A DNA stretch of 64,000 nt from Streptomyces griseus subsp. griseus (GCF_003610995.1 NZ_CP032543.1:1736001-1800000), one strand, 5' to 3'; positions 35,401 through 47,504 are shown, counted from the stretch's first letter. Made by a program: numbers and translations. Notes: generated by a model not told the origin, from the sequence alone.

Positions 35401-37815
35401 AGCCTCGGGGGCCTCGGCCGCCTGCTCGTCCTTGCCCTGCTGGATCCAGACCTGCCCGGTCACCCCGAGGTCGATGGTCCGCTCCGGGCCGTCCGCCGTG
35501 CCGTTCCTCTCGACGGTGTACGGGACCGAGCTCGCGCCCTCCTCAAGGTCGATCCAGGCGAACGCGCCGAAGGCGTCCCGCCCGATGAACTCAGCCTTCC
35601 TCTCACCGGACTTGAGCTGCCAGCCCTCGTAGTCGCCGTCGGGGCGCTGGTAGTGGACTACGGCCCGGTCGCGGTCGACGGCGACGGGCTTCGGCGTCGG
35701 CGGGGTCTGCCCGGCGGCGGTGGTGGCGAGAGCACTGGAGGTGCGGCCCGCCCGGTCGACGACAACGGCCTTGTAGCGCAGGGGTGTTCCGCCCTTCACC
35801 GTCTCGTCGAGGTATTGGGTCACCTTGTACGGGGCGTGGTCGGCCGAACCGAGCGTCTGCCACTTCCCGTTGCCCACCTGGGCGGCGAAGACGACCCGGT
35901 TGAGCTGACCGCGCTCGACGTCCGCGCTGATCTCGACGGTGCCGGTGGCTCCGGCGGCCGGGGCCTTCAGCGTGATCGCGGGCTTGGCGGCGGGGGCGCC
36001 GAGCGGCTTGTCCGCCCGCAGCACGAGGCTGGCGAGGGCGGGCACGGTGACGGTGACCTTCTTGTCGGCGCCGCTGCGAACCGCGCCGGAACCGCCGTGG
36101 AGCGTGCGGAAGTTCATCCCGGCCGACTCGGTGGCGAGCTGGACCTTCTTCGGCGTGGCCGCGTTGTTGGAGGCGACGAGGTACTCGTACGGCCGCTTGG
36201 TCTCGATGCGCGAGGTGGCGTACACCGACCCCTGCGCGTACCGCTCGCTCTGCACACCGTCCCGCAGCGCCGGGTGCTCCTTGGTGAGCTTGGCGAGCCC
36301 GGCGATGGAGCGGTAGATCGGGTGCTTGGTGTCGTACGCGTCCGAGGCGTGGGTGCGGTCGGTGCCGAGCTGGTCGTCGTCCAGGTAGTCGGCGGTCTTC
36401 GAGGCGAAGAGGGTCTGGCGGGCGTCCTTGTCGCCGCCCGCGCCGGTGAAGCCCTGCTCGTCGCCGTAGTAGATCACCGGGTTGCCCCGGCCGAGGAACA
36501 TCAGCTCGTTGGCGAGCCGGGCCCGCTTCAGCAGCTCCGCGTCATCGGCCTGCGGGTTGTCCTGCCTGAGGAAGGTCCCGATGCGGCCCATGTCGTGGTT
36601 GCCGAGGAAGGTGACCTGCTCGTAGGCGTTGGCCTTGTCCGTGGTGTAGCGGTAGTCGTTGCCGTACACCGAGGCGAGCCGGTCCGCCGGGGCGCCCTGC
36701 GACGCGAACTGCCGGGCGGCCTCCTGGAAGGGGAAGTCCAGCGTCGAGTCCAGCCGGCCCCGCGTGACGTACGGCGAGGTGATCGCCGGGTCGGCGGAGT
36801 AGACCTCGCCGAACATGAAGAAGTTCTTCCGGCCCCGCTTGGCGGCGTACGCGTCCAGCGCGGTGGCCCACTGGGTCCAGAAGTCCAGGTCGACGTGTTT
36901 GACGGTGTCGATGCGGAACCCGTCGATGTCGAAGTCGCGGACCCACTTCTCGTAGATCTTCCGCATCCCCTGCACGACCTCGGGACGCTCGGTCCACAGG
37001 TCGTCGAGGCCGGAGAAGTCGCCGTACTCGTTGGACTCGCCGGCCCACGTCGAGTCGCCCCGGTTGTGGTACATCGTCGGGTCGTTGAGCCAGGACGGGA
37101 CCTTCTTCTCCGCGCCGGGCGCCTGGACCGGGGTGTAGGGGAAGGAGTCCCGGTCGACCTTCCTGATGCCCTCCCGGTCGTCGAAGGGCCGGCCGTCCTT
37201 GTCGAGGTAGGGGAAGGCGCCCTTGGGCTTGTAGCCGTAGGCCTTCTCCGCGTAGTCGACGGTGTCGGCGGTGTGGTTGGTGATGACGTCGAAGAAGACC
37301 TTCATGCCCTTGGCGTGGGCCTTGTCGATCAGCTTCTCCAGCTCGGCGTTGGTGCCGAAGTGCGGGTCGACCTGGGTGAAGTCGGTGATCCAGTAACCGT
37401 GGTAGCCGGCCGAGGCGTCCTTGCCCGTGCCCTGGACGGGCCGGTTCTTGAAGATCGGGGCGAGCCAGATCGCGGTGGTGCCGAGGCCCTTGATGTAGTC
37501 CAGCTTCTGGGTCAGGCCCTTGAGGTCGCCACCCTGGTAGAACCCCTTGTCGGTGGGGTCGAAGCCGTGCTCCAGGCGTGAACCCTTCAGCCCGCCCCGG
37601 TCGTTGGCGGTGGAGCCGTTGGCGAACCGGTCCGGCAGCACGAAGTAGAACTGCTCGCGCGTGAGGTCGTGCCGGGCCGCCTCCTTCGCCAGTTCGGCGT
37701 CGGAGGGCGGTGCGGGCGGTCGGGGCGCGGCGGCGGCGGTGGCCGCCGGGACGACGGGCAGCAGCGCCACGCAGAGCGCGGCGATCACCCCCCGTCTGAG
37801 GGTGGTTCTGGACAC
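32497..37815 (-). CDS. Secreted bifunctional amylopullulanase (two GH13 domains)
   Basis: A 1772-aa exported enzyme for cutting alpha-1,4 and alpha-1,6 bonds in starch. After a signal peptide (residues 1-35) comes a first GH13 alpha-amylase domain with D303 in [11 protein letters not shown]337 in MFGEVYS and the FLGNHDMGR aspartate. Two carbohydrate-binding PUD/CBM41-like repeats follow ([14 protein letters not shown] and [14 protein letters not shown]). The C-terminal pullulanase GH13 has NWGYDP, D1376 in [11 protein letters not shown]1413 in LYGEGWN, and [10 protein letters not shown]. The GTG at 37815 follows GAGGAGC and starts the signal peptide. It lies downstream of the alpha-amylase gene, with a hairpin in between. 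Confidence 0.96.
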   Translation of the reverse strand: MSRTTLRRGVIAALCVALLPVVPAATAAAAPRPPAPPSDAELAKEAARHDLTREQFYFVLPDRFANGSTANDRGGLKGSRLEHGFDPTDKGFYQGGDLKGLTQKLDYIKGLGTTAIWLAPIFKNRPVQGTGKDASAGYHGYWITDFTQVDPHFGTNAELEKLIDKAHAKGMKVFFDVITNHTADTVDYAEKAYGYKPKGAFPYLDKDGRPFDDREGIRKVDRDSFPYTPVQAPGAEKKVPSWLNDPTMYHNRGDSTWAGESNEYGDFSGLDDLWTERPEVVQGMRKIYEKWVRDFDIDGFRIDTVKHVDLDFWTQWATALDAYAAKRGRKNFFMFGEVYSADPAITSPYVTRGRLDSTLDFPFQEAARQFASQGAPADRLASVYGNDYRYTTDKANAYEQVTFLGNHDMGRIGTFLRQDNPQADDAELLKRARLANELMFLGRGNPVIYYGDEQGFTGAGGDKDARQTLFASKTADYLDDDQLGTDRTHASDAYDTKHPIYRSIAGLAKLTKEHPALRDGVQSERYAQGSVYATSRIETKRPYEYLVASNNAATPKKVQLATESAGMNFRTLHGGSGAVRSGADKKVTVTVPALASLVLRADKPLGAPAAKPAITLKAPAAGATGTVEISADVERGQLNRVVFAAQVGNGKWQTLGSADHAPYKVTQYLDETVKGGTPLRYKAVVVDRAGRTSSALATTAAGQTPPTPKPVAVDRDRAVVHYQRPDGDYEGWQLKSGERKAEFIGRDAFGAFAWIDLEEGASSVPYTVERNGTADGPERTIDLGVTGQVWIQQGKDEQAAEAPEAPPQDTTKAVLNYHRADGDYDGWGLHTWTGAKEPTDWAKPLMPVSKDAYGVTFEVPLTDGATSLSYILHKGDEKDLSSDQSLDLATYGHEVWMLGGKSGYLLPQAGGGAAPDLTKAEAQWIDADTVVWKVKTTDATSQQLVYAEKGGISVVGGALSDEGQWLRLTSASLSDAQKAKFPHLKDYPAFTVDPRDRDRVRESLRGQLIATQRAANGALLAATGVQTAGILDDLYGRRAASASLGPVFRGGTPTLSVWAPTARTVALELDGRTHEMKRDDRTGVWSVTGKKDWRGKPYRYAVTVWAPTVRKLVTNKVTDPYSTALTADSARSLVVDLTDPKLAPRGWSALKKPAATPLRDAQIQELHVRDFSITDRTSKHPGEYLAFTDTRSKGMRHLKKLADSGTSYVHLLPVFDIGTIPEQKKDQAKPACDLHVYAPDSEEQQACVSQAAAKDGFNWGYDPFHYTVPEGSYASDPDGTQRTVEFRQMVQGLNQAGLRTVMDVVYNHTVASGQDDKSVLDRIVPGYYQRLLEDGTVATSTCCANTAPENAMMGKLVVDSLVTWAKEYKVDGFRFDLMGHHPKENILAVRKALDALTLAKDGVDGKKIILYGEGWNFGEIADDARFVQATQKNMAGTGIATFSDRARDAVRGGGPFDEDPGVQGFATGLYTDPNSSPANGTRAEQKARLLHYQDLIKVGLSGNLADYTFTDTSGRTVKGSDVDYNGAPAGYAAVPGDALAYSDAHDNETLFDTLAFKLPAGTTAAERARAQVVALGASVLSQGPSLSQAGTDLLRSKSLDRNSYDSGDWFNALHWDCRDGNGFGRGLPPAADNQDKWSYAKPLLTASATIAPNCAQIEGASAAYRDLLTIRATEKGFSLATTGQVQSALSFPLSGKDETPGAITMRLGKLAVVLNATPDTATQRLAAPAGKTYALHPVQATGADLTVKRARYDAKSASFTVPGRTVAVFVLR

Positions 37816-37854
37816 GAGAGGGGTGCTCCTCGGGTGATGTGGCAGGAGGGTTGG

Positions 37855-37889
37855 CTGTGGGCCGGAGGCGGCGCGCCTCCGGCCCACAG
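37855..37889 (-). terminator. Hairpin between alpha-amylase and amylopullulanase genes
   Basis: A perfect 14-bp stem (37855-37868 with 37876-37889) with a 7-nt loop begins 12 nt past the amylase stop. It may attenuate read-through into the amylopullulanase gene, as no separate TTGC/GCAA operator is visible between the two. Confidence 0.75.
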
Positions 37890-37900
37890 GGAGTTACGGG

Positions 37901-39628
37901 TCAGCTGCGCCAGACGTCGGCGGTGAGCGTGACCTTTCCTGAGGACGGGACGGTGGCGGTGCGGTTGGCGCCGCTCTCCCAGGTGACGTTGCCTTGTCCG
38001 TCCTTGCGGACGTACTTGTACGCGAACGAGGTCCCGGCGGGCAGGTTCACGTCCAGCTTCCAGACGGGGTACGTGGCCGGGTCGAGCTTCAGCGCACTGG
38101 CGGGGTTCCAGTTGCCGAGGGCGGCCTGGTCGCCGGTGACGTAGATGTTCTGGCCGAGCTGGGTGGTGGCGTTGACGCCGAAGGAGGCGCCGGACTGGCC
38201 GGTGCCGGGGCTCGGGGTGCCTCCGCCGCCGGAGCACGTACGGGCGTTCGCGTGCAGGGCCACGGCCGTACCGGCGCCGAGGGTGGCGGTGAACTGGCCG
38301 GAGCCGTTCACCGTGACGCCCCGGCCGCTCTGCACGTCGCAGTAGTCTCCGGCGGCCAGCGAGGTCTGGAAGGTCCGGGTCAGCGAGGAGGACTCGTGGT
38401 TGATGGCCACGTACGCCTTGTTCCCCCGGCCGAAGGCGATCTGGTCGCCCCCGTTGTCCCACCAGTTGGTGACGGCCTGGCCGCGTGCCGCGTTGCGGAA
38501 GCCGACCATGGAGGAGACCTCGCGCCAGTCGTGCTGGCACTTCCAGCCGTCGCTGTAGCAGGCGTTCACCTGGCCGCCGCCGGGCGGTCCGGCGTCGTGG
38601 TCGCTGAACTCGTAGCCGGAGTGGACGTCCGGGGAGCCGTAGGGCCAGGCCAGCATGAAGACGTTGGCCAGGGTGTAGGCGGAGCCGTTCTTGTAGTTGA
38701 GGGTGTCGCCGCCGCGCTCGGTGTCGTGGTTGTCGACGAAGACGGCTGACTTGCCGGACTCCATGAAGCCCCAGCTCTCGCCGAAGTTCTTCAGGTGGGC
38801 GAGGTTCTCGTTGAGGAAGACCTGCTTGAGGCTGCGCGCGTACCGGAACTCCTGGACGTCCCCGGTGCCGAGGTATTCGGACGGCGAGACGGCCTCGCCC
38901 GCTCCGTGGATCGCCTCCTGTTTCCAGTAGGCGTTCGGGTTGGTCAGCCGGGACTTGATGTTGGCGAGGTCGGCGGCGGGCATGTGCTTGGCCGCGTCGA
39001 TCCGGAAGCCGTCGACCCCGAGCGAGAGCAGGTCGTTGAGGTAGCCGGCGATCCTGCCCCGGACGTACTCCTCGCCGGTGTCCAGATCGGCGAGGCCGAC
39101 CAGTTCGCAGTTCTGGACGTTGGCGCGGTCCTGGTAGTTGGTGATCTGGGCGCGGCAGTGGTCCATGTCGCTGCCGGAGTAGATCCCCGGGTAGTTGTAC
39201 TTCGTGTACGACGAGCCGCCGGTGCCGGTGCCGTTGCCCGCCGCCATGTGGTTGATGACGGAGTCCACGACGACCTTGACGCCCGCCGAGTGACACGTGT
39301 TGACCATGGCGGAGAAGGCGGCGCGGTCACCGAGGCGACCGGCGATCTTGTAGCTGACGGGCTGGTAGGACGTCCACCACTGGCCGCCCTGGATGTGCTC
39401 CTGGGGCGGCGAGACCTGGACGTAGCCGTAGCCCGCCGGACCGAGGGAGTCCGTGCAGGCCTTGGCTATGGAGGCGAACTTCCACTCGAACAGCACGGCG
39501 GTGACGTCCTTGTCGCCCGGGGCGGCGGCCTGCGCGGGGGACGCGGTGCCGAATCCGGTGGGGATGACAAGAGCGGCAGCGGCGCCGGCCACGAGGGCGA
39601 GCGCGGCAGACAGGGGTCTGCGTGCCAT
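37901..39628 (-). CDS. Secreted alpha-amylase with starch-binding domain (GH13 + CBM20)
   Basis: A 575-aa exported amylase that hydrolyses starch to maltodextrins. The signal peptide runs to about residue 34 (ending SPAQA). The GH13 core contains [10 protein letters not shown], the nucleophile in [13 protein letters not shown], the acid/base region [12 protein letters not shown], and [11 protein letters not shown]. After a Gly/Pro/Ser linker, the last 95 residues are a CBM20 ([20 protein letters not shown] and [19 protein letters not shown]). The ATG at 39628 follows AGGAGG. Two TTGC/GCAA inverted repeats lie upstream, as in other Streptomyces amylase promoters under MalR/Reg1 control. Confidence 0.96.
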   Translation of the reverse strand: MARRPLSAALALVAGAAAALVIPTGFGTASPAQAAAPGDKDVTAVLFEWKFASIAKACTDSLGPAGYGYVQVSPPQEHIQGGQWWTSYQPVSYKIAGRLGDRAAFSAMVNTCHSAGVKVVVDSVINHMAAGNGTGTGGSSYTKYNYPGIYSGSDMDHCRAQITNYQDRANVQNCELVGLADLDTGEEYVRGRIAGYLNDLLSLGVDGFRIDAAKHMPAADLANIKSRLTNPNAYWKQEAIHGAGEAVSPSEYLGTGDVQEFRYARSLKQVFLNENLAHLKNFGESWGFMESGKSAVFVDNHDTERGGDTLNYKNGSAYTLANVFMLAWPYGSPDVHSGYEFSDHDAGPPGGGQVNACYSDGWKCQHDWREVSSMVGFRNAARGQAVTNWWDNGGDQIAFGRGNKAYVAINHESSSLTRTFQTSLAAGDYCDVQSGRGVTVNGSGQFTATLGAGTAVALHANARTCSGGGGTPSPGTGQSGASFGVNATTQLGQNIYVTGDQAALGNWNPASALKLDPATYPVWKLDVNLPAGTSFAYKYVRKDGQGNVTWESGANRTATVPSSGKVTLTADVWRS

Positions 39629-39714
39629 GTCTTTCCTCCTGCGGGGGTGGGGGAAACGCGGGTGACGGTGCAGCCTCAGCCGGCAACGCGCCATGCCCTC
39701 AAGGCTCCTGAAGG

Positions 39715-39729
39715 TTCTTGCTGCAAGAA
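39715..39729 (-). promoter_or_regulatory. MalR/Reg1-type operator upstream of the alpha-amylase gene
   Basis: The perfect inverted repeat TTCTTGC-T-GCAAGAA includes CTTGCAG, the element described in Streptomyces amylase and malE promoters. It is centred about 94 nt before the amylase start. Confidence 0.8.
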
Positions 39730-39852
39730 TGCAAACCTTGCCGCGGACCAGACCGTACGAGGCCGCCAGGCGCCGGTCAACCCTTTGGACACGCCCCGCT
39801 CACATCCACGAAACACGCCATTTTTCTTCGCGGTTTCTCGCTGCAAGGTCTT

Positions 39853-39868
39853 TCGCAAGATATTGCGA
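39853..39868 (-). promoter_or_regulatory. Second TTGC/GCAA inverted repeat upstream of the amylase
   Basis: TCGCAA-GATA-TTGCGA is a perfect 6-bp inverted repeat, preceded by CGCTGCAAGG. It shares the core of the other sites and may be a second, distal LacI-family operator. Confidence 0.6.
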
Positions 39869-39970
39869 GCCTGTTACGTTTCACCTGACTCCGGTCCGGT
39901 CGGCCGAGGGTTCCGGCGCTTCACCGTGCCCGGACTCCACGCGCCCGGCCGGCCGGGCCGGTCACGACAA

Positions 39971-40036
39971 GAGAGGCGTCCAGGAGTCGCACAACTCCCC
40001 GCCGGCCCTTCCTGGGCCGACTCCCGGACGCCTCTC
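39971..40036 (-). terminator. Nested terminator hairpin after the second LacI gene
   Basis: An 11-bp outer stem (39971-39981 with 40026-40036) encloses a 7-bp stem (39983-39989 with 40018-40024) and a GGCCC/GGGCC core. It lies 22 nt after the LacI stop and should end the malE-to-lacI transcript. Confidence 0.85.
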
Positions 40037-40058
40037 TGTACGTGCCCCGCGGGCCTCG

Positions 40059-41104
40059 TCAGCCCTCCGCGCGTACCGCCGCCGTCGAACCCCGTACCAC
40101 CAGCTCCGGCTGGAAGACGTACTCGGTGCGCTGCACCGGACTCCCGCCGATCTCCTCCAGCAGTGCTCCCACCGCCGCTGCCGCCATCGCCTGCACGGGC
40201 TGGCGCACGGTGGTCAGCGGCGGGTCGGTGAAGGCGATGAGCTGCGAGTCGTCGAAGCCGACGACCGAGACGTCCCGGGGGACGTCGAGTCCCCTCCCCC
40301 GGGCGGTGCGCACGACCCCCAGGGCCATCAGGTCGCTGCCGCAGACGATGCCGGTGCACCCCGCGTCCAGCAGGGCGCCCGCCGCCACCTGGCCGCCCTC
40401 GACGCTGAACAGGGTGGAGCAGACGAGCCCTTCGGCCTCCGCCCGGTCCATGCCCAGCAGCGAGACCGCCGCCTCCACGAACCCGTCCCGCTTGCGGCGC
40501 GAGGGGACGTACCGCTGGGGGCCGATCGCGAGGCCGATGCGGCGGTGGCCGAGATCGGCGAGGTGGCCGACGGCCATCCGTACGGCAGCGTTGTCATCGG
40601 GCGAGACGAACGGGGCGCTGATCCGCTCGTTGTAGCCGTTGATCAGGACGAACGGCACCCCGCGCTCGGTCAGCGCGGCGTACCGGGCCGGGTCGGCCGA
40701 GGTGTCGGCGTGCAGCCCGGAGAGGAAGACGATGCCGCCCACGCCACGCTCCACCAGCTGTTCGACCAGCTCGTCCTCCGTCGCGCCGCCCGGGAGTTGG
40801 GTGCAGAGCACGGGCGTGTAGCCGTGCCCGGCCAGCACCTGTTCGACGGACTGCGCGAACGCCGGGAAGATCGGGTTGGTGAGTTCGGGTGTCACCAGGC
40901 CGATCAGTCCGGCGCTGCGCTGCCGCAGCCGTACGGGCCGCTCGTAGCCCAGGATGTCGAGGGCCGCGAGCACCCGCTGACGCGTGGTGTCCGCGACGCC
41001 CTGCTTCCCGTTCAGGACCCGGCTGACCGTCGCCTCGCTCACCGCCGCCTGGCCGGCGATGTCGGAGAGGCGGGGCGCGGCCGTGGTCCTGGGTGCGGGC
41101 AGTG

Positions 41105-41108
<4 letters not shown>
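40059..41108 (-). CDS. LacI family regulator, paralogue of MalR
   Basis: A 349-aa repressor. The helix-turn-helix is LSDIAGQAAVSEATVSRVLN with the hinge helix region VLAALDILGYERPVRLRQ; the rest is the periplasmic-binding-like effector domain (GLIGLVTPELTNPIFPAFAQ, FVSPDDNAAVRMAVGHLADL, VVGFDDSQLIAFTDPPLTTV). It is very similar in sequence to the MalR-like gene at 46449, so the two are paralogues. Its GTG start overlaps the aglA stop by 4 nt (GTGA), placing it last in the malE-malF-malG-aglA operon. It probably responds to maltose or a maltodextrin and may act on the amylase operators just downstream. Confidence 0.93.
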
Positions 41109-42781
<1,673 letters not shown>

Positions 42782-42890
42782 GTCGTCCCTGGGGTGTCTG
42801 GGTGGGGAGCGGCGCCGGTGGCCGGGTCGGGGTCTCCGGCGCCGCCGTGACAAATGCGGTGGTGCGTGCGGGTGGTGGCGTCCTGGCGGG

Positions 42891-43769
42891 TCAGCCCTTG
42901 ACGGCCCCGGCGGACACTCCGGTGACCAGGTGCTTCTGCGCGAACAGGAAGACCAGGGCGGCCGGGATGGCGATGAGCACGGAGGCCGCGGTCATCGGGC
43001 CCCACTGGGCGCCGTACTGGTTGACGAACTTCTGGAGTCCGCCGGCGAGCGTCAGGTTCTCGTCACCGACCAGGAAGGCGGAGGCGTACGCCACTTCGCC
43101 CCAGGCGGTGATGAAGGAGTAGAACGCGGTGACCGCGAGGCCCGGCTTGGCCAGCGGCAGGATGAGGCGCCAGAAGGTGCCGAACGGGGTGAGTCCGTCG
43201 ACCTCGCCCGACTCGTCGATCTCACGCGGGATGGTGTCGAAGAAGCCCTTCATCATCCAGGCGCAGAACGGCACCGAGATGGTGAGGTAGGTGATGACGA
43301 GACCGGCGGGCTGGTTGAGCAGGCCCATGCTCGCCATGATGTTGTAGATCGGCACGATGAGGACGGCGACCGGGAACATCTGGGTGATCAGCAGCGTCCA
43401 CATCAGCCCGCGCTTGCCGGGGAAGCGGAAGCGGCTGACCGCGTAGCCGGTGGTGGCGGCGACGAACACGCCGATGACGGTGGAGAGCCCGGCGATGATC
43501 GCGGAGTTGGCGAACCAGGTGAGGAACTCGGTGTCGCGGATCAGGTTCGTGTAGTTGACGAACGTGGTCTCGCGGAAGAAGTCCGTGGTCGTCGCGTACT
43601 TCGCGGGCTTGAGCGAGGTCAGCAGGACCCACAGCACCGGGAAGACCGCGATCACCGAGGCGGTGATCAGGGTGAGGTGCAGCGCGACGGAGGCGAGCGG
43701 CGAGCGGTCGCCCCGGAGGCGGACCTTGCGCCCGGTGGGGCGTGCGGAGGTGTCGGCAGCGGTGGTCAC
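42891..43769 (-). CDS. malG: Maltodextrin ABC transporter permease MalG
   Basis: A 292-aa inner-membrane permease with six predicted hydrophobic segments. The conserved EAA loop is EIDESGEVDGLTPFGTFWRL followed by ILPLAKPGLAV, which docks to the ATPase. The N-terminal 25 residues are cytoplasmic and basic. The GTG start overlaps the malF stop (GTGA), so the two permeases are coupled. With MalE and MalF it imports maltose and maltodextrins; the ATPase (MsiK-type, shared between sugar transporters in Streptomyces) is not in the window. Confidence 0.95.
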   Translation of the reverse strand: MTTAADTSARPTGRKVRLRGDRSPLASVALHLTLITASVIAVFPVLWVLLTSLKPAKYATTTDFFRETTFVNYTNLIRDTEFLTWFANSAIIAGLSTVIGVFVAATTGYAVSRFRFPGKRGLMWTLLITQMFPVAVLIVPIYNIMASMGLLNQPAGLVITYLTISVPFCAWMMKGFFDTIPREIDESGEVDGLTPFGTFWRLILPLAKPGLAVTAFYSFITAWGEVAYASAFLVGDENLTLAGGLQKFVNQYGAQWGPMTAASVLIAIPAALVFLFAQKHLVTGVSAGAVKG

Positions 43770-44785
43770 CAGTTGTCTCCCTGGGAGCGCAGGACTCGCC
43801 GGTAGACCACGGCGAAGAGCATCAGGAGTACGAGGATCAGCACGCCCCAGGTGGAGGACTGCGCGAAGTCGCGCGGGCTGATCTCGAAGGAGAACTTGTA
43901 CGCCTGGGTGACGAGGATCTGGGTGGCCTCACCGGGTCCGCCGCGGGTGAGCAGGAAGATCACCGGGAACATGTTGAAGGTCCAGATGGTGGAGAGCAGG
44001 ATCACCGTGGTGGAGACCGGGCGCAGGCCGGGCAGCGTGATGTGGCGGAACCGCTGCCAGGCGGTGGCCCCGTCCATCTCGGCGGCCTCGTACTGCTCCG
44101 AGGGGATGGACTGCAATCCGCCGAGCAGGGCGACCATCATGAAGGGGATGCCGAGCCAGACGTTGACGGCGATGACCGCGAACTTGGCCCAGGTCGGGTC
44201 GTTCAGCCACGGGATGCCGTCGATGCCGATGCCGCCGAGGACGGTGTTGAGCAGGCCGCGCTCCTCGTTGTAGAGGAAGCGCCAGGCGAAGACCGAGACG
44301 AAGCCGGGGATGGCCCAGGGCAGGATCAGGGCCATGCGGTAGGCCGAGCGGCCGGCGATCCTGCGGTTGAGGATGTTGGCCAGCGCCATGCCGAGCGCGA
44401 ACGTGATGCTCACACAGGAGACCGTCCACACCAGCGTCCAGCCGAGCGTGCCGAGGAACTGCGAACCGGTCAGCGCGTCGATGTAGTTGTCGGCGCCGAC
44501 GAACTTGTAGGTGGCGGGCAGTTCGTTGACGCCGATCGTGCGTGCGACGTTGCGCTCGTTGGCGTCGGTCATCGACAGGTAGATCCCGCGCAGCAGCGGG
44601 TATCCGATGATCACGCTGATCACGAGGACGACCGGGGCGACCATGGTCCAGGCGTACCAGTGGGTCGACAGGCCGCGCCGGAAACGGCCGGGGGCCGGTG
44701 GTGGGGTGCCAGTACCGCGGCTCCGGCCGCGGGCGACGTCATCGCCCGCGGCCTTCACCACCGACTGGCTGGTGTGGACAGCCAT
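43766..44785 (-). CDS. malF: Maltodextrin ABC transporter permease MalF
   Basis: A 339-aa permease. After a Gly/Pro/Arg-rich cytoplasmic N-terminus the first membrane segment is TMVAPVVLVISVIIGYPLLR; the EAA loop reads YEAAEMDGATAWQRFRHITL followed by PGLRPVS. The region LSMTDANERNVARTIGVNEL lies in the large external loop typical of MalF-type permeases. It lies 19 nt after malE and overlaps malG, so it belongs to the operon. Confidence 0.95.
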   Translation of the reverse strand: MAVHTSQSVVKAAGDDVARGRSRGTGTPPPAPGRFRRGLSTHWYAWTMVAPVVLVISVIIGYPLLRGIYLSMTDANERNVARTIGVNELPATYKFVGADNYIDALTGSQFLGTLGWTLVWTVSCVSITFALGMALANILNRRIAGRSAYRMALILPWAIPGFVSVFAWRFLYNEERGLLNTVLGGIGIDGIPWLNDPTWAKFAVIAVNVWLGIPFMMVALLGGLQSIPSEQYEAAEMDGATAWQRFRHITLPGLRPVSTTVILLSTIWTFNMFPVIFLLTRGGPGEATQILVTQAYKFSFEISPRDFAQSSTWGVLILVLLMLFAVVYRRVLRSQGDNW

Positions 44786-44804
44786 CAGTCGGCCAACCTT
44801 CCTG

Positions 44805-46076
44805 TTACTTCCAGTCCTTCAGGAGCTTGCGGTACGCGTCGCCGGTGGTCTTCGCGGCCTTCTCCGGCGTGGTCTGGCCGGTGAGGACCTTGGTGTACTC
44901 GATGCCGAGCGGGGCGAAGAGGCTGCCGCCCTCGGGGATCCAGGGGCGCTCGACGGCGGTCTCGACGACCGGCTTGAAGAAGCCGACGATCTCGCTGTTG
45001 ACGGCTTCCTTCTTGGCGTACGCGGAGGTGCGCGTCGGCAGCAGGTTCAGCTCACCGGCGGTGGTGGCCTGGGACTCCACGGAGGTCATGTACTCGACGA
45101 AGGCGTAGGAGGCCTCCAGGTTCTTCGAACCGGCGTAGACGGCGAGGTTGTGACCGCCCTGCGGGGCGCCGTGCGCGGCGGAGCCGGCCGGGACCGTGGC
45201 GATGCCCAGGTTGTCCTTGTCCGTGAACTCCTTGCCGGTCAGCGTGTCGGCGACGGCCCAGGGGCCGTTGATCATCATCGCGACGTCGCCGTTCTTGAAC
45301 GCCTGCATCATGTTCTCCCAGCCGTCCGAGGCATCCGTCTTCGCGGTGCCGTCGTCGACCAGGGCCTTGACCGCCTTGAACGCCTTGACGCCCTCGGGCT
45401 TGTCCACGGTGACGGTCTTGGTCTCGGCGTCGACCAGGTCGCCGCCCTCGCCGTAGAGGAAGGAGAGGAAGAAGTACGGGTCGTCGCCGCGCAGGTAGAG
45501 GCCGGTCTTGCCGGTCTTGTCCTTGATCTTCTTGGCGGAGGCCTTGAGCTCTTCCAGGTTGGTGGGCGGCTCGACGCCCGCCTTCTCCATCAGCTTCTTG
45601 TTGTAGAAGATGCCCATGGAGTCGATGACCTGCGGAACCGCGTAGGTCTTGTCCTCGAACTTGGTGGACGCGACGGCCTGCGGCAGGAAGTCGTCCTGGT
45701 TCTTCAGGGCGGCGGTGCCGTCCAGCGGGGCCAGGTAGCCGAGGGAGGCGAAGTCAGGCGTCCAGGCGACCTCGGAGCGGATCACGTCGGGGGCGGAGCT
45801 GCCGGCCTGGGCCGCGTTCTTGAACTTGTTCTGCGCGTCGCCGAAGGGGACGCTGACGTACTTGACGTCGACCTTCGGGTGCTTCTTCTCGAAGCCTTCG
45901 GCCAGCTTCTTGAAGACCTTGTCCTCGCTGCCGACGCTGGAGGTGTCCCACCAGGTGACGGTGCCGGAGAGCTCACCCGAGCTCTTGCTGCCGCCGGTCT
46001 CGTCGCCGCTGCCGCAGGCGGTCGCCGCGAGCGCCAGGGCCGCGACCAGGGCGGTGGCCGTTATGCCACGTCGCAT
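44805..46076 (-). CDS. malE: Maltose/maltodextrin-binding lipoprotein MalE
   Basis: A 423-aa solute-binding lipoprotein that captures maltodextrins at the outer face of the membrane. The signal peptide ends in a lipobox (LAATACGSG). The mature protein has the family 1 binding-protein fold: GTVTWWDTSSVGSEDKVFKK near the start, APDVIRSEVAWTPDFASLGY, AFKNGDVAMMINGPWAVADT and APQGGHNLAVYAGSKN. The ATG at 46076 follows GAAGGAG. It is divergent from malR, with TTGC/GCAA repeats in between. Confidence 0.95.
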   Translation of the reverse strand: MRRGITATALVAALALAATACGSGDETGGSKSSGELSGTVTWWDTSSVGSEDKVFKKLAEGFEKKHPKVDVKYVSVPFGDAQNKFKNAAQAGSSAPDVIRSEVAWTPDFASLGYLAPLDGTAALKNQDDFLPQAVASTKFEDKTYAVPQVIDSMGIFYNKKLMEKAGVEPPTNLEELKASAKKIKDKTGKTGLYLRGDDPYFFLSFLYGEGGDLVDAETKTVTVDKPEGVKAFKAVKALVDDGTAKTDASDGWENMMQAFKNGDVAMMINGPWAVADTLTGKEFTDKDNLGIATVPAGSAAHGAPQGGHNLAVYAGSKNLEASYAFVEYMTSVESQATTAGELNLLPTRTSAYAKKEAVNSEIVGFFKPVVETAVERPWIPEGGSLFAPLGIEYTKVLTGQTTPEKAAKTTGDAYRKLLKDWK

Positions 46077-46159
46077 CTGAACTCCTTCAACTGCCGTACC
46101 GCTCCGTCGCGGCGCCGGGTCGACGTGAACGTAACAAGGATGAAAGACCACCGAAAGAC

Positions 46160-46180
46160 CTTGCGGAAGATTTCTGCAAG
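46160..46180 (-). promoter_or_regulatory. MalR-type operator near malE
   Basis: CTTGC-n11-GCAAG is an inverted repeat centred about 94 nt before the malE start. On the minus strand it reads CTTGCAG at its left end, the element described for malE and amylase promoters of Streptomyces. Confidence 0.75.
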
Positions 46181-46330
46181 CCCTGCTGATCGTTACATTC
46201 GCGTGTCCTCAAGGTTGCCGTCAACCCCCTTGACGGAACCGGTGGACCCCTGGCAAGGGCAGGCCACACGGGGAATACGTACGGCATCACCGCAGTGCGA
46301 CGATCCGACCGCAGCCCGCAGCGGGAGGCC

Positions 46331-46352
46331 GCAAGAGCTTGCAAGACCTTGC
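46331..46352. promoter_or_regulatory. Overlapping MalR-type operators near malR
   Basis: Two overlapping inverted repeats, GCAAG-AG-CTTGC (46331-46342) and GCAAG-ACC-TTGC (46341-46352), lie about 97 nt before the malR start. With the site at 46160 they could allow looping and autoregulation. The rest of the 372-nt malE-malR gap contains no gene. Confidence 0.7.
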
Positions 46353-46448
46353 CGGCATGCGGGGCTCTACCCCTGCCGGTTCGGGGGCGTGTACGCCCGG
46401 GCGACGCACGGTGGGCAATCCGACACCGGCCCGGTACAGTCCACTGAC

Positions 46449-47504
46449 ATGACCGCACGGCTTGCCGATATCGCAAATCAGGCGGGGGTCAGCGAAGCGA
46501 CGGTCAGCCGAGTCCTGAACGGCAAGCCCGGGGTCGCGGCGACCACCCGCGAATCCGTTCTCGCGGCCCTCGACGTCCTGGGCTACGAACGCCCCGTACG
46601 GCTGCGCCGGCGCAGCGCGGGCCTGGTCGGACTGATCACCCCCGAGCTGGAGAACCCGATCTTCCCGGCGCTGGCCCAGGTCATCGGCCAGGCGCTGACC
46701 CGGCAGGGGTACACCCCGGTCCTCGCCACCCAGACCCCCGGCGGCTCCACCGAGGACGAACTCACCGAAATGCTGGTGGACCGGGGCGTCTCGGGCATCA
46801 TCTTCGTCTCCGGGCTGCACGCCGACACCTCGGCCGACATGCAGCGCTACGAGCAACTGCGTGGGCAGGGCGTCCCCTTCGTCCTGGTCAACGGCTTCTC
46901 CGCCAAGGTGCAGGCCCCCTTCATCTCGCCCGACGACCGGGCGGCGATGCGGCTGGCGGTGACCCACCTGGTGGCGCTCGGCCACACCCGGATCGGCCTC
47001 GCGGTCGGCCCCAAGCGCTTCGTGCCGGTGCTCCGCAAGATCGAGGGCTTCCACGCCACGATGCGGGAGCAGCTGGGCCTGGCCCCGGACGAGGTCGAGG
47101 AGCTGGTCCAGCACTCCCTGTACACCCTGGAGGGCGGCCAGGCCGCCGCCTCCGCCCTGATGGAGCGCGGCTGCACGGCGGTCGTCTGCGCGAGCGACAT
47201 GATGGCGCTCGGGGCGATCCGGGCGGCCCGCAGGCTCTCCCGAGAGGTCCCCCGGGACCTCTCCGTGGTCGGCTACGACGACTCGCCCCTCATAGCGTTC
47301 ACCGATCCCCCGCTGACCACCATCCGGCAGCCGGTGACGGCGATGGGCCAGGCCGCGGTGCGCACGCTGCTGGAGGAGATCGGCGGAACCCCGGCTCCGC
47401 ACAGCGAGTTCGTCTTCATGCCGGAGCTGGTGGTGCGCGGGACGACGGCTGCCGGTCCCGGCACGGGTCCCGTAGGTGGCACAGGGTCCCGCCCTCGTCC
47501 TTGA
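46449..47504 (+). CDS. malR: LacI family maltose regulator MalR
   Basis: A 351-aa repressor divergent from malE, the position of malR in S. coelicolor. The helix-turn-helix is LADIANQAGVSEATVSRVLN with the hinge VLAALDVLGYERPVRLRR; the effector domain contains GLITPELENPIFPALAQVIG, FVLVNGFSAKVQAPFISPDD and VVGYDDSPLIAFTDPPLTTI. TACAGT at 46435-46440 lies 8 nt before the ATG with no ribosome binding site, so a leaderless transcript is likely. It represses malE and starch genes until maltose or maltodextrins bind. A paralogue lies at 40059. Confidence 0.94.
   Translation: MTARLADIANQAGVSEATVSRVLNGKPGVAATTRESVLAALDVLGYERPVRLRRRSAGLVGLITPELENPIFPALAQVIGQALTRQGYTPVLATQTPGGSTEDELTEMLVDRGVSGIIFVSGLHADTSADMQRYEQLRGQGVPFVLVNGFSAKVQAPFISPDDRAAMRLAVTHLVALGHTRIGLAVGPKRFVPVLRKIEGFHATMREQLGLAPDEVEELVQHSLYTLEGGQAAASALMERGCTAVVCASDMMALGAIRAARRLSREVPRDLSVVGYDDSPLIAFTDPPLTTIRQPVTAMGQAAVRTLLEEIGGTPAPHSEFVFMPELVVRGTTAAGPGTGPVGGTGSRPRP

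Noticed and set aside
32608..37581. A 1657-aa plus-strand frame opposite the amylopullulanase gene
   Set aside because: It is a shadow frame caused by high GC at third positions. It is Val/Gly/Leu-rich and lacks any motif, while the minus strand shows two complete catalytic domains.
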